Positions 20,382-28,700 of a stretch of 64,000 bases of DNA are shown piece by piece; within the stretch, counting starts at the first letter, position 1; every line of letters begins with the position of its first letter. The notes under the pieces are model-generated. The model was not told the origin of the DNA and made no database searches. It saw nothing but the letters and a program-made list of their open reading frames with translations. The stretch comes from Azospirillum sp. RU38E. GTDB lineage: Bacteria > Pseudomonadota > Alphaproteobacteria > Azospirillales > Azospirillaceae. The translations under genes and the position numbers were made by a program. The stretch lies in the NCBI RefSeq assembly GCF_900188385.1, contig NZ_FZOI01000001.1, positions 62,001 through 126,000 of the forward strand. The letters are read 5' to 3'.

Positions 20382-20440
20382 TTGCCTGTACGGAAAATTT
20401 TATATTATTTCAATGCTTTACATGTTTGGACTTTCTGTAT

Positions 20441-20529
20441 CACCGTCACCCCGGCGAAGGCCGGGGTCCAGTATCGTAGAGCGAAACGCCTGTGGCCCCT
20501 GGACCCCGGCCTTCGCCGGGGTGACCGTG
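20441..20529. repeat. REP-like ~85-bp palindrome, copy D
   Basis: Arms CACCGTCACCCCGGCGAAGG and CCTTCGCCGGGGTGACCGTG around the core ATCGTAGAGCGAAACGCC. It is in the same orientation as copy C, about 340 bases away. The stretch 20530-20719 after it shows no gene. Confidence 0.9.
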
Positions 20530-20719
20530 AGGATGCGGTAAGGTATTGAGAATGAATAAAAATCTTTCAGACTGATACTCAGCAATGAAAATGATGCGGC
20601 TGCAAATCCCCTGCGGCCCCCGCATATCTGGCCCCCCATCACCAAAACGCCATGTTGTCCTGATCTTTTAAACGGGCGACGGCGCTGCCCTTTTGCGGCA
20701 TAGCTTCGTTGATAAGGGT

Positions 20720-22519
20720 ATGTGCAATCAAACGGGAGCGGGGGCGGTGCTGGTTTCTTCCACCAATATGCGGGCGGGCCTGATCGCAGGTCTGCTGTTG
20801 CTGGCACCGCTGGCCGATGCGGCTGCTGCCCCGGCGCGGAACTTTGGCCAGGCCCTGCAGCAGCGGCTGGTGGGCGGTGTCGGCACGCCCAAGACTGACC
20901 GTGACGGGCAGGATTTACAAATCCTGGGTCGCTTCTATGAAGGGCGCAAGCTGGCCCCGCTCTGGGTGGTGGATGGCCATCCCACACCGCGCGCCTCCGC
21001 CCTGCTGGCCCTGTTGCAGGGGGCCGATGCCGATGGGCTGGATTCGCGCCATTATGGTGTCGCCCGCATCCAGACCCTGATGGAACGGGGCGACAGCCCC
21101 GATGCCCAGGCCGAACTGGAAGTGCTGCTGTCGCACGGCGCCCTGGATTTCGGCCGCGATCTGGCCACCGGCCGGCTGGAGCCGAGCGAGGTGGATACCG
21201 AACTCTACATGGATAAGCGGGAGATTGACGGCCAGTTGCTGCTGACGAAGCTGGCTGACAATACCGATCCGGCGGGCGTGCTGTTGCCGCTGGCCCCCTC
21301 GCGCCCGGAATATGCCCGCCTGCGCACCGCGCTCGCCCAATATCGCGCCCTGGCGGCCGCTGGCGGCTGGAAACCGGTGCCGATGGTGGAGGTTTCCCTG
21401 AAACCGGGGGAAAGCGATGCCGAACGCCTGCCGGCCCTGCGCGACCGGCTGCGCGTCACCGGGGAGCTGGCGGCCAATGCCCCGGTGCCGGAAGACCCGG
21501 CCTTGTTCGACGAGGCGACGGTGCAGGCGCTGAAACTGTTCCAGCGCCGCCACGGGCTGGAACCCGATGGCGTGATGGGCAAGCAGACGGTGCTGACCCT
21601 GAATGTGCCGGCCGATCAGCGCGCCGCCCAGATCATGATGAATCTGGAGCGCTGGCGCTGGATGCCGCGCGATCTGGGGCCGAATTACATCCTGGTCAAT
21701 CTGGCCGCCTTCGGCCTGTCCATCTTTGAACATGACAAGGTGGTGCATTCGGCCCGGGTGGTGGTGGGCACCACCAGCACCCGCACCCCTGTATTTTCCC
21801 GCAATATGAGCTATCTGGAGGTCAATCCCTATTGGCATGTGCCCGCCAAGATCGTGCGGGACGAGATTTTCCCCAAGGCCAGGAAAGACCCGTCCTATCT
21901 GGCCAAGCATGATTACGAATTGCTGGCCAATGGCACGGAAGGGGCCGTCGCGGTTGATCCCGCCACCCTGGACTGGGCCCATATGAAGGGCCTGCCCTAT
22001 CGCGTGCGACAGAAGCCGGGCGACAAGAACAGCCTGGGTCGCATCAAGATGATGTTCCCCAACGAGTTCGACATCTATCTGCACGACACGCCGTCCAAGG
22101 GCCTGTTCAACCGGGCGAATCGCAGCTTCAGCCATGGCTGCATCCGGGTGGAGAACCCGTTCGATGTGGCGGAAACCATCCTGCGCCTGACCAACACCAC
22201 CAGTTGGGACCGGGCCAAGCTGGATGCGGCGCTTCAGACCGGGGAACGCACCATCGTGCGGCTGAAACAGCCAATTCCCATCCACATCACCTATGTCACC
22301 GCCTTTGTGGAGGATGATGGCACGGTGGATTTCCGTTCCGACATCTATGGCCGCGACCGCAAGCTGGCCGCCGCCATGCGGGCCAGCCGGGTGAAGCTGG
22401 ATGCGGTGGAGGCAGAGGCCCGCACGGCACCGGCTTCCGCCCCCCAACAGCCGGCCAATCCGGCACCCGGCCTGAACCCGGCACCTGCCGTCAGCGGAAT
22501 GGGTAGCGTTACCCCTTGA
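20720..22519 (+). CDS. L,D-transpeptidase, YcbB (LdtD)-like
   Basis: Periplasmic enzyme that forms 3-3 (mDAP-mDAP) peptidoglycan cross-links. Domain order is that of YcbB: signal peptide (MRAGLIAGLLLLAPLADA), an N-terminal scaffold with LAPLWVVDG, a peptidoglycan-binding domain (EATVQALKLFQRRHGLEPDG), and a YkuD catalytic domain ending with SHGCIRVENP (His ~472, Cys ~474 as nucleophile). MSYLEVNPYWHVPAKIV is also family-typical. The Pro/Ala-rich tail is probably disordered. The start is uncertain: ATG 20720, ATG 20768 (start of the signal peptide) and TTG 20693 are all possible and none has a clear ribosome site. The neighbouring MepK-type endopeptidase gene mirrors the E. coli ycbB-ycbK arrangement. 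Confidence 0.9.
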   Translation: MCNQTGAGAVLVSSTNMRAGLIAGLLLLAPLADAAAAPARNFGQALQQRLVGGVGTPKTDRDGQDLQILGRFYEGRKLAPLWVVDGHPTPRASALLALLQGADADGLDSRHYGVARIQTLMERGDSPDAQAELEVLLSHGALDFGRDLATGRLEPSEVDTELYMDKREIDGQLLLTKLADNTDPAGVLLPLAPSRPEYARLRTALAQYRALAAAGGWKPVPMVEVSLKPGESDAERLPALRDRLRVTGELAANAPVPEDPALFDEATVQALKLFQRRHGLEPDGVMGKQTVLTLNVPADQRAAQIMMNLERWRWMPRDLGPNYILVNLAAFGLSIFEHDKVVHSARVVVGTTSTRTPVFSRNMSYLEVNPYWHVPAKIVRDEIFPKARKDPSYLAKHDYELLANGTEGAVAVDPATLDWAHMKGLPYRVRQKPGDKNSLGRIKMMFPNEFDIYLHDTPSKGLFNRANRSFSHGCIRVENPFDVAETILRLTNTTSWDRAKLDAALQTGERTIVRLKQPIPIHITYVTAFVEDDGTVDFRSDIYGRDRKLAAAMRASRVKLDAVEAEARTAPASAPQQPANPAPGLNPAPAVSGMGSVTP

Positions 22520-22722
22520 TTGTGCTTGCTTTTACGTTTTGTTCCCGGTTTCAGACGGATTAATCCCTGGGGCAATTTGTTGCTTGCCTCCCCCGCCTCG
22601 ATCTGCCATCACTGCATTCGTGCCCCGCGATTGGCGCGGGGTAAACGCTTTGTTTGTGACAAGGGAGTGTCCCCAGCGCCACGGTTGCAGGGGGCCAGAG
22701 AGATCGGGAAAGGGTGAGGGGC

Positions 22723-23382
22723 ATGGTAGAACGGCCGAACACGACCGACCTGGGCGTCAATAATCTTGTCGGACGCGATTCGTCTCATTCATGTGACACC
22801 TCTTCCCCCTTGCCGGAGGCTTCCCGTCGGGGCTTTCTGCGCTCCCTTGGTGGCTTTATGATGGCGGCGGGTGCCGCCATTGCGCTGCCGACCATCATCA
22901 CCGACCGCGCCGCCGCCGCCCCGCTGGGTGCCACCCGCCGCACCGTCTCCTTCGTCTCCCCCCATACAAGGGAAAAGCTGCGCGTCACCTATTTCGCTGA
23001 CGGGCGTTACCTGCCCACGGCCCTGGCGGACGTGAATGAAATGCTGCGCGACTGGCGCACCGGCGAAAAAGGCCGCATGGACCCCAAGCTGCTGGACCTG
23101 CTGTTCCAGTTGCGCCAGCGCCTGCGCACGGAAGAACCGTTCCAGGTCATCTCCGGCTATCGCTGCCCCAAGACCAACGCCATGTTGGCGGCCAAGACCG
23201 AAGGGGTGGCGACCAAGAGCCTGCATATGGAAGGCAAGGCCATCGATATCGATCTGCCCAGCCGCCAGTTGGCCCGTATCCGTCAGGCAGCGGTTGATCT
23301 GAAGTTGGGGGGTGTCGGTATCTATACCAAGTCCAGCTTCGTGCATGTTGATACCGGCCGCGTCCGCCACTGGGGCGTCTGA
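22723..23382 (+). CDS. DUF882/YcbK (MepK)-like murein endopeptidase
   Basis: A 219-residue exported protein of the YcbK/DUF882 family (peptidase M15-like fold). In E. coli the homologue MepK cuts 3-3 cross-links made by L,D-transpeptidases. The N-terminus has a twin-arginine motif (SRRGFLRSLGG) after a polar leader, then a hydrophobic stretch ending TDRAAAA. Metal-binding residues are visible: SGYRCPKTN, SLHMEGKAIDIDL (His and Asp) and FVHVDTGRVRHW (His). ATG 22723 has GGGAAAGGG nine bases upstream; GTG 22714 is possible. It follows the L,D-transpeptidase on the same strand after ~200 bases without a gene. A structured repeat starts exactly at its stop codon. Confidence 0.88.
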   Translation: MVERPNTTDLGVNNLVGRDSSHSCDTSSPLPEASRRGFLRSLGGFMMAAGAAIALPTIITDRAAAAPLGATRRTVSFVSPHTREKLRVTYFADGRYLPTALADVNEMLRDWRTGEKGRMDPKLLDLLFQLRQRLRTEEPFQVISGYRCPKTNAMLAAKTEGVATKSLHMEGKAIDIDLPSRQLARIRQAAVDLKLGGVGIYTKSSFVHVDTGRVRHWGV

Positions 23383-23532
23383 TACCAAGGGGCATGGGAC
23401 ATGCCCCTTGGAGGCCGGCGACTGCCGGCCCGCGCCACATGGCGCGTAAGCCAAGGGCGCGGATGCGCCCGCCCGGCGCCTGAGGGAACGCAAAATCTCC
23501 CTGGATCAGTCACGATCACGGGAGATTGCTAT
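23382..23532. repeat. Multi-hairpin structured repeat, copy 1
   Basis: A 151-base element bounded by ATACCAA and TTGCTAT. In order it holds: hairpin 1 (CCAAGGGGCAT/ATGCCCCTTGG, 11 bp), hairpin 2 (GGCCGGC/GCCGGCC), hairpin 3 (CGCGCC/GGCGCG), the constant TAAGCCAAG, hairpin 4 (GGGCGC/GCGCCC), the constant GAGGGAACGCAAAATC, and hairpin 5 (ATCTCCC/GGGAGAT). Its first base is the last base of the mepK-like stop codon, and it ends 21 bases before the convergent bcsZ stop. A second copy is at 34347-34504 in the same orientation. Confidence 0.88.
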
Positions 23533-23553
23533 GAGCCCTGCCGCTGATCCGGC

Positions 23554-24651
23554 TTACGGCCCGCCCTGTTCCCGCCGGGCCAGGGCGGCCAGCAGCAGCA
23601 GGCTGGCAGAATAATAATTATCCTCCGCCGTCGGCACTCCGTCGGCCGGTGCCAACAGCGGCAGATGGTCGGCCGGCAGCACCAGCGCTGCCACGGCGCG
23701 AAAGCCATTATGTTCCTGATAATCGGATTGCGCGTCGCTGTGCAGGTTGACCCAACCGGGGATCGACTGGGCCCATAGGGTGCGGTAGGGGGTGGCCAGT
23801 TCCCCTCCCAGCAGCCCGGCCCAGGCCAGATAGAGCGGGATGCGCACCGCCTCATACCCGAAGCGGGGCGGGAAGTCCGGGGCGGGGAACAACTCCCCAT
23901 CATCCCCCAGAAACAACCAGTCGGGCGGCAATTGATAGGTGCCGAAGCGGGCGCGACGCAGCAGGGACAGGCCGGCCAGGATGGTCGCCTGCCACAGCGC
24001 CGCCCGCTCTGCCCGCCCGGCCTGCTTTTCCGCCGCCGCCAGCTCCCGGAAAGCCGGGAAGACGAAATAGGAAAGATTGACGATGGTGCCGCCATCGCGC
24101 TGGAACCCTTGCCGGGCCGGCAGCAGGGCGCGCACCGCCTTCTTGCCATCGCGCAGCAGGGATGTGTCCTGAATGGCGGCTGAAAGCTCCAGCGCGGCCT
24201 GCTGATAGGCGCTGTTCTGCCAGCGGCGACCGGCGCGCAGCAGCGCCCAGGCGATCAGCAGGTCGCCGTCGCTGGCATTGTTGCGATCGGCAACAGGCGG
24301 GTTGGCATCGGGCAGCCAGCGCCAGCTGAATAGCCCATCCTCTGGCCGACGCAGATTGGTCTGCGTCCAGTTCCACAGGCTGTCGAAACTCTCCCGGTCA
24401 CCGGCCGCCTCCGCGAACAGCATCCCCCAGCCCTGGCCCTCCGTATGGCTGACACCGCCATTGCCGCTATCCACCACCCGCCCTTCCAGGCGCACGAAGC
24501 GGCGGCGATAGACAGCCCAGGCGGCGGCAAAATCACTGCCGGTCACCACACTTGCCGGTTGTGCCCAACCGCGGCCGCCGGGGGTGAGCGCAGCCGGGGC
24601 CAGGGCGGCCAGCAGGGTCAGCAGCTGACGGCGGGAGGGGGAGACGATCAT
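23554..24651 (-). CDS. bcsZ: Endo-1,4-beta-glucanase, GH8 (BcsZ)
   Basis: Periplasmic cellulase of glycoside hydrolase family 8 that trims nascent cellulose and is needed for normal fibre formation. After a signal peptide with a twin-arginine-like SRRQLLTLLAALAPAAL, the catalytic acid is Glu71 in VSHTEGQGWGMLFA, and the nearby catalytic Asp lies in NNASDGDLLIAWALL (Asp128/Asp130). The YFVFPAF and DWLFLGDDGEL segments are also family-typical. At 365 residues it is normal length. ATG 24651 is the chosen start. It is divergent from the rest of the cellulose cluster across a 569-base AT-rich gap, an organisation recalling acetic-acid bacteria, although there bcsZ reads the same way. Confidence 0.9.
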   Translation of the reverse strand: MIVSPSRRQLLTLLAALAPAALTPGGRGWAQPASVVTGSDFAAAWAVYRRRFVRLEGRVVDSGNGGVSHTEGQGWGMLFAEAAGDRESFDSLWNWTQTNLRRPEDGLFSWRWLPDANPPVADRNNASDGDLLIAWALLRAGRRWQNSAYQQAALELSAAIQDTSLLRDGKKAVRALLPARQGFQRDGGTIVNLSYFVFPAFRELAAAEKQAGRAERAALWQATILAGLSLLRRARFGTYQLPPDWLFLGDDGELFPAPDFPPRFGYEAVRIPLYLAWAGLLGGELATPYRTLWAQSIPGWVNLHSDAQSDYQEHNGFRAVAALVLPADHLPLLAPADGVPTAEDNYYSASLLLLAALARREQGGP

Positions 24652-25220
24652 GGTCGTGACGTTTCCAAAGGCGGGTGGATACAGCACAGACTATAAACAT
24701 GCCAATTCGGTCGATGATATGGCCGAAAGATGTGCGTCAGTCGGATATATCGTACAGATATTTCTGGCGCTGCAGAGTGGTCAGGGTTTCCCAAAGCTTT
24801 TTATTGACATTTTATATATCTTGCTTTGCAGCCTGTTTGGAAAATCGATCCAAATTTCTGATATTTAATACATTCAAATGAATTCATTAACGACGCCTCT
24901 CAATTTTGTAATATAATTACATTTAAATCAATATAAATTGAATTTAATTTCCATTAATGATGAAATGCGCCGCTTGTTCATGTTGCTTAGGTAAACAAGT
25001 TAACCTCAAACTGGTATTTCATCAATTTTAAGAGATAATTAACCATAAATGCACCATTCGTCGATCGCATGACACTTATTCCCAACTTCATCATCGAAAA
25101 CAGTCTAATTTTATTCACTATAAACAAATGAAATAGATCAATTAATAACGCATTTACACCTGAATTGGTGTGCCGTGTTGTTAATATACCGTAAACACAG
25201 ATAAAGGAAGGAGGATGGTA
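24652..25220. other. AT-rich divergent regulatory region of the cellulose locus
   Basis: A 569-base gap, strikingly AT-rich from about 24780 to 25200, between divergent bcsZ and the rest of the bcs cluster. No convincing gene is present. It holds a palindrome ACACC-TGAATT-GGTGT (25156-25171) and a TTGACA (24804-24809) without a good -10. Its composition and position suit a complex promoter region bound by AT-preferring regulators. No individual promoter is assigned. Confidence 0.6.
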
Positions 25221-25607
25221 ATGGGACGAACCGGCTCTGATATTGCCCGACTTCTGGCGCAATCTGACGTTGACGGCTTTGAATACAGGGATTTCGCCTC
25301 CGCCTTCGATCTGCGGCTGGAGGAGAAGCTGAAGGCCATGGCGGCACCGGTGGAAACGCCGGCGGCAACCCTGCCTGTGATCGAACCGCCGGTGCCGGCA
25401 CCGCAACGGCCCGTTTTCATCCGGCCGGTCGCCCCCGCAGCGGCACGGGGGGAGGGGGTGCGGCGCAGTGCCCAGCCGTCCCGCGCCGACCGGCCGACTG
25501 ACCGCACAGCCAGCCGGCCCATTGATGCCCTGTTCCATCGGCTGGCCACCGGTGGTGGGGAGGGGGCGGATCAGAAACTGCCGGCCCTGTTCGCCAGACT
25601 GCGTTAG
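25221..25607 (+). CDS. Small proline-rich protein upstream of bcsA (BcsR/BcsP-like candidate)
   Basis: A 128-residue cytosolic protein. The N-terminal ~40 residues (GSDIARLLAQSDVDGFEYRDF) form an amphipathic segment whose DI...L...YRDF pattern recalls BcsR/BcsP cellulose accessory proteins. A long Pro/Ala-rich linker follows (residues ~45-95), and the C-terminus ends in a short helix (LPALFARLR). ATG 25221 has AGGAGG six bases upstream; ATG 25215 is too close to it. It is the first gene of the rightward bcs unit, where acetic-acid bacteria encode the proline-rich BcsH/CcpAx. The likely role is to assemble or position the synthase or BcsD, but homology to either family is only suggested. Confidence 0.55.
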   Translation: MGRTGSDIARLLAQSDVDGFEYRDFASAFDLRLEEKLKAMAAPVETPAATLPVIEPPVPAPQRPVFIRPVAPAAARGEGVRRSAQPSRADRPTDRTASRPIDALFHRLATGGGEGADQKLPALFARLR

Positions 25608-25752
25608 AGCGGATCGCGGAAAAGCGTCACCTATTGGCGTGCGGCCGCAGGGGTGGCGGTCCATCCGCTGGCTCTGATCGATCCCTTCAGAAGGTACCGG
25701 CCCGGTGGTTCCAGGCCGGATGCCTGCATTTTGCCCTGGCGGTGCTTGTCCC

Positions 25753-28700
25753 ATGAAAGCAATGACCCTTCTGTTTGAACGCTGGGCCGACCGGCCGGCA
25801 TTGCTGCGGGTGCTGCTGCTGCTGGGTTTGCTGCTGTCCATCCCGCTGATAGCCGTGCCGATGCCGCTGCCGGCGCAGATGGTGGTTTCTTTCGGGGCGG
25901 TGGCCCTGCTGCTGGTGCTGTCGCGCCGGGCCGGTCGGCGCTGGAGCTTGCTGATGATGGCGGTCTCCGCCCTGCTCAGCTCCCGATACCTGTGGTGGCG
26001 CATCACCGAAACCATGGGCATGGCGGATGGCACCCAGACCCTGCTGGGTATCGGGCTGCTGCTGGCGGAGATATATGCCTGGGTGGTGATGCTGCTGGGC
26101 TATGTGCAAAGCGCCTGGCCGCTGGGGCGCAAGCCGGTGCCGCTGCCGGCCGATCTGGCCGCCTGGCCGCATGTCGATGTGATGATCCCCACCTATAATG
26201 AAAGCCTGGAGATCGTGCGCAACACGGTCTGGGCCGCATTGGATATGGACTGGCCGCGCGACCGGCTGCATGTGCATCTGCTGGATGATGGCGACCGGCC
26301 GGAATTCCGCGAATTCGCCGCCCGCTGTGGGGTGAATTATATCGCGCGGCCGGATAATCGCCATGCCAAGGCCGGCAATCTCAACCATGCGCTGGCCCAG
26401 ACCGACGCGCCCTTCATTGCCATTTTCGACTGCGATCATGTGCCCAACCGGGCCTTCTTGCAGATGACCATGGGCGGGTTCCTGAATGAACAAAGGCTGG
26501 CCCTGGTACAAACGCCCCACCATTTCTATTCGCCCGATCCGGTGCAGCGCAACCTGAAGCCCGGCCGCCGGCTGGCCAATGAAGGCTTGCTGTTCTATGG
26601 GCTGGTGCAGGATGGCAATGACCTGTGGGACAGCGCCTTTTTCTGCGGTTCCTGTGCCGTGCTGCGGCGCGAGGCCCTGGTGGATATTGGCGGTTTCGCC
26701 GTAGAGACGGTGACGGAGGATGCGCACACCGCCCTGCGCCTGCACCGCCATGGCTGGACCAGCGCCTATCTGCGGCTGCCGCTGGCCGCCGGCCTGGCGA
26801 CGGAAACCCTGTCGGCACATCTGGGCCAGCGGGCGCGCTGGGCACGCGGCATGAACCAGATCTTCCGCACCGATAATCCGCTGTTCGGCCGTGGCCTCAA
26901 CTGGGGGCAGCGCCTCTGTTATCTGAACGCGATGCTGCATTTCTTCTTCCCCCTGCCGCGCATCGTCGTGCTGACGGCACCGCTGGCCTATCTGGTGCTG
27001 AACATCAATATCATGGTGGCCTCGGCGGTGATGGTGGTGGGCTATGCCGGCCCGCATCTGTTGATGGCGGTGGCCACCAACCACCGGCTTCAGGGCCGCT
27101 ATCGCAGCCTGTTCTGGGGGGAGGTCTATGAGACGATCCTGGCCTTCCATCTGCTGATCCCGACGCTGGTGACCCTGATCAATCCCAAGAAGGGGCGGTT
27201 CAACGTCACGGATAAGGGCGGGCTGCTGGGCTTTGGCTTTTTTGACCGCCGCTCCGTGCTGCCCCAGATCGTCACCATCCTGCTGCTGCTGGCCGGCTAT
27301 GGCTGGGGTATTTTCCGCGCCGCCACCGACGGGCTGGCGGAAGGCGAGCTGGGCGTGCTGCTGATCAACATGTTCTGGGCCTGGTTCAACATCATGATCC
27401 TGGCGGCGGCGGCGGCCACCGGCCTGGAAAAACGCCAGGCCCGCCGGCACGTGCGCATTGGCCTGCGTCTGCCGCTGATCCTGCATCTGCCCGATGGCCG
27501 GCAGGTGCAGGGGGTGGCCAATGATATTTCCATGGGTGGGGCCAATCTCTGCCTGCCGATGAAACAGCCACCGGCCCCCGCCGGAACGGAGATCAAGGTG
27601 GAGCTGAACCTGCGCGGGCGTCCGCTGCTGTTGCCGGCCCAGGTGATGGCCGATGCCACCAACGCCACCCGCCTGCGCTTTGCCGATCTGGATGAAATGC
27701 ATCTGCGTCTGCTGGTGCTGGCCACCTTTGGCCGGGCCGATGCCTGGCTGGATTGGGATCAGGTGGAAGAGGCGGGGCCGATGCGGTCGCTGCGGCGCAT
27801 CCTGTCCAGTGCCATTGACCTGTTCGCGCATTGGCTGCGCCGGCCCGCCGGCCGGGCCTCGGCCGCCCTGCTGGCCGGTCTGGGGCTGCTGACCCTGATG
27901 GCGGCGCTGCCGCCCGCCGCCCTGGCGGCCGGGGCGGCCGATCCGCTGGCCACCGCCAACAGCCGGCAGGAGGTGCTGCCCCTGTCCAGCATGGCGCCGG
28001 AAGGCGCGCTGACGCTGCGCGGCGTGCTGGACCGGCGCGGGCTGGATTTCACCGTCCGCCGGGATGAGGTGGTGACGGCGGCCGCCCTGCGCCTCAGCCT
28101 GGGCAATTCCCCGGCCCTGCTGTCGCCCTTGAGCCACCTGCAAGTGTCGGTGAATGGGGAGATGGTGGGCAATGTCGCCTTCTCCCCCCAAACGGCGGAA
28201 GGGCAGGTGGTGGAAATCCCCATCGACCCGATGGTACTGCGCCAGGAAAACCGCATCGGGCTGGAATTTGTCGGCCATTACACCAATGGTTGCGAAGATC
28301 CCCAGCATTCCAGCCTCTGGGCCATGGTCAATGCCAATTCCGCCCTGCGCCTGTCCTTGCAGCGGCTGGCCTTGACCACCGATCTGTCGCTGCTGCCCCG
28401 GCCCTTCTTTGATGATCATGATCGAAGGGCCCTGAACCTGCCCTTCGTGCTGGGGGCCAATCCATCGGATGCGGTGTTGCGGGCGGCGGGGATTGTGGCG
28501 TCCTGGTTTGGTGCGGCAGCGGATTTCCGCCCGGCCCATTTCCCCGCCTATGGCGATCAGCTGCCCGACGATCATGGGGTGATCGTCGCCATGCCGCAGA
28601 CCTTGCCGCCCGGTCTGGATGCCGGCCCGGTGGAAGGGCCGACCATTGCCGTTATCCCCAACCCGCTGTCGCCCAACCACCGGCTGCTGCTGGTGCTGGG

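Noticed and set aside
22620-22650. Hairpin CCCCGC/GCGGGG before the mepK-like gene
   Set aside because: Short, without T-run or conserved context; not distinguishable from chance in GC-rich DNA.
24650-24868. 72-codon rightward frame in the bcsZ upstream gap
   Set aside because: It starts inside the bcsZ start codon, lacks a ribosome site, and crosses the AT-rich region where chance frames with hydrophobic content are common.
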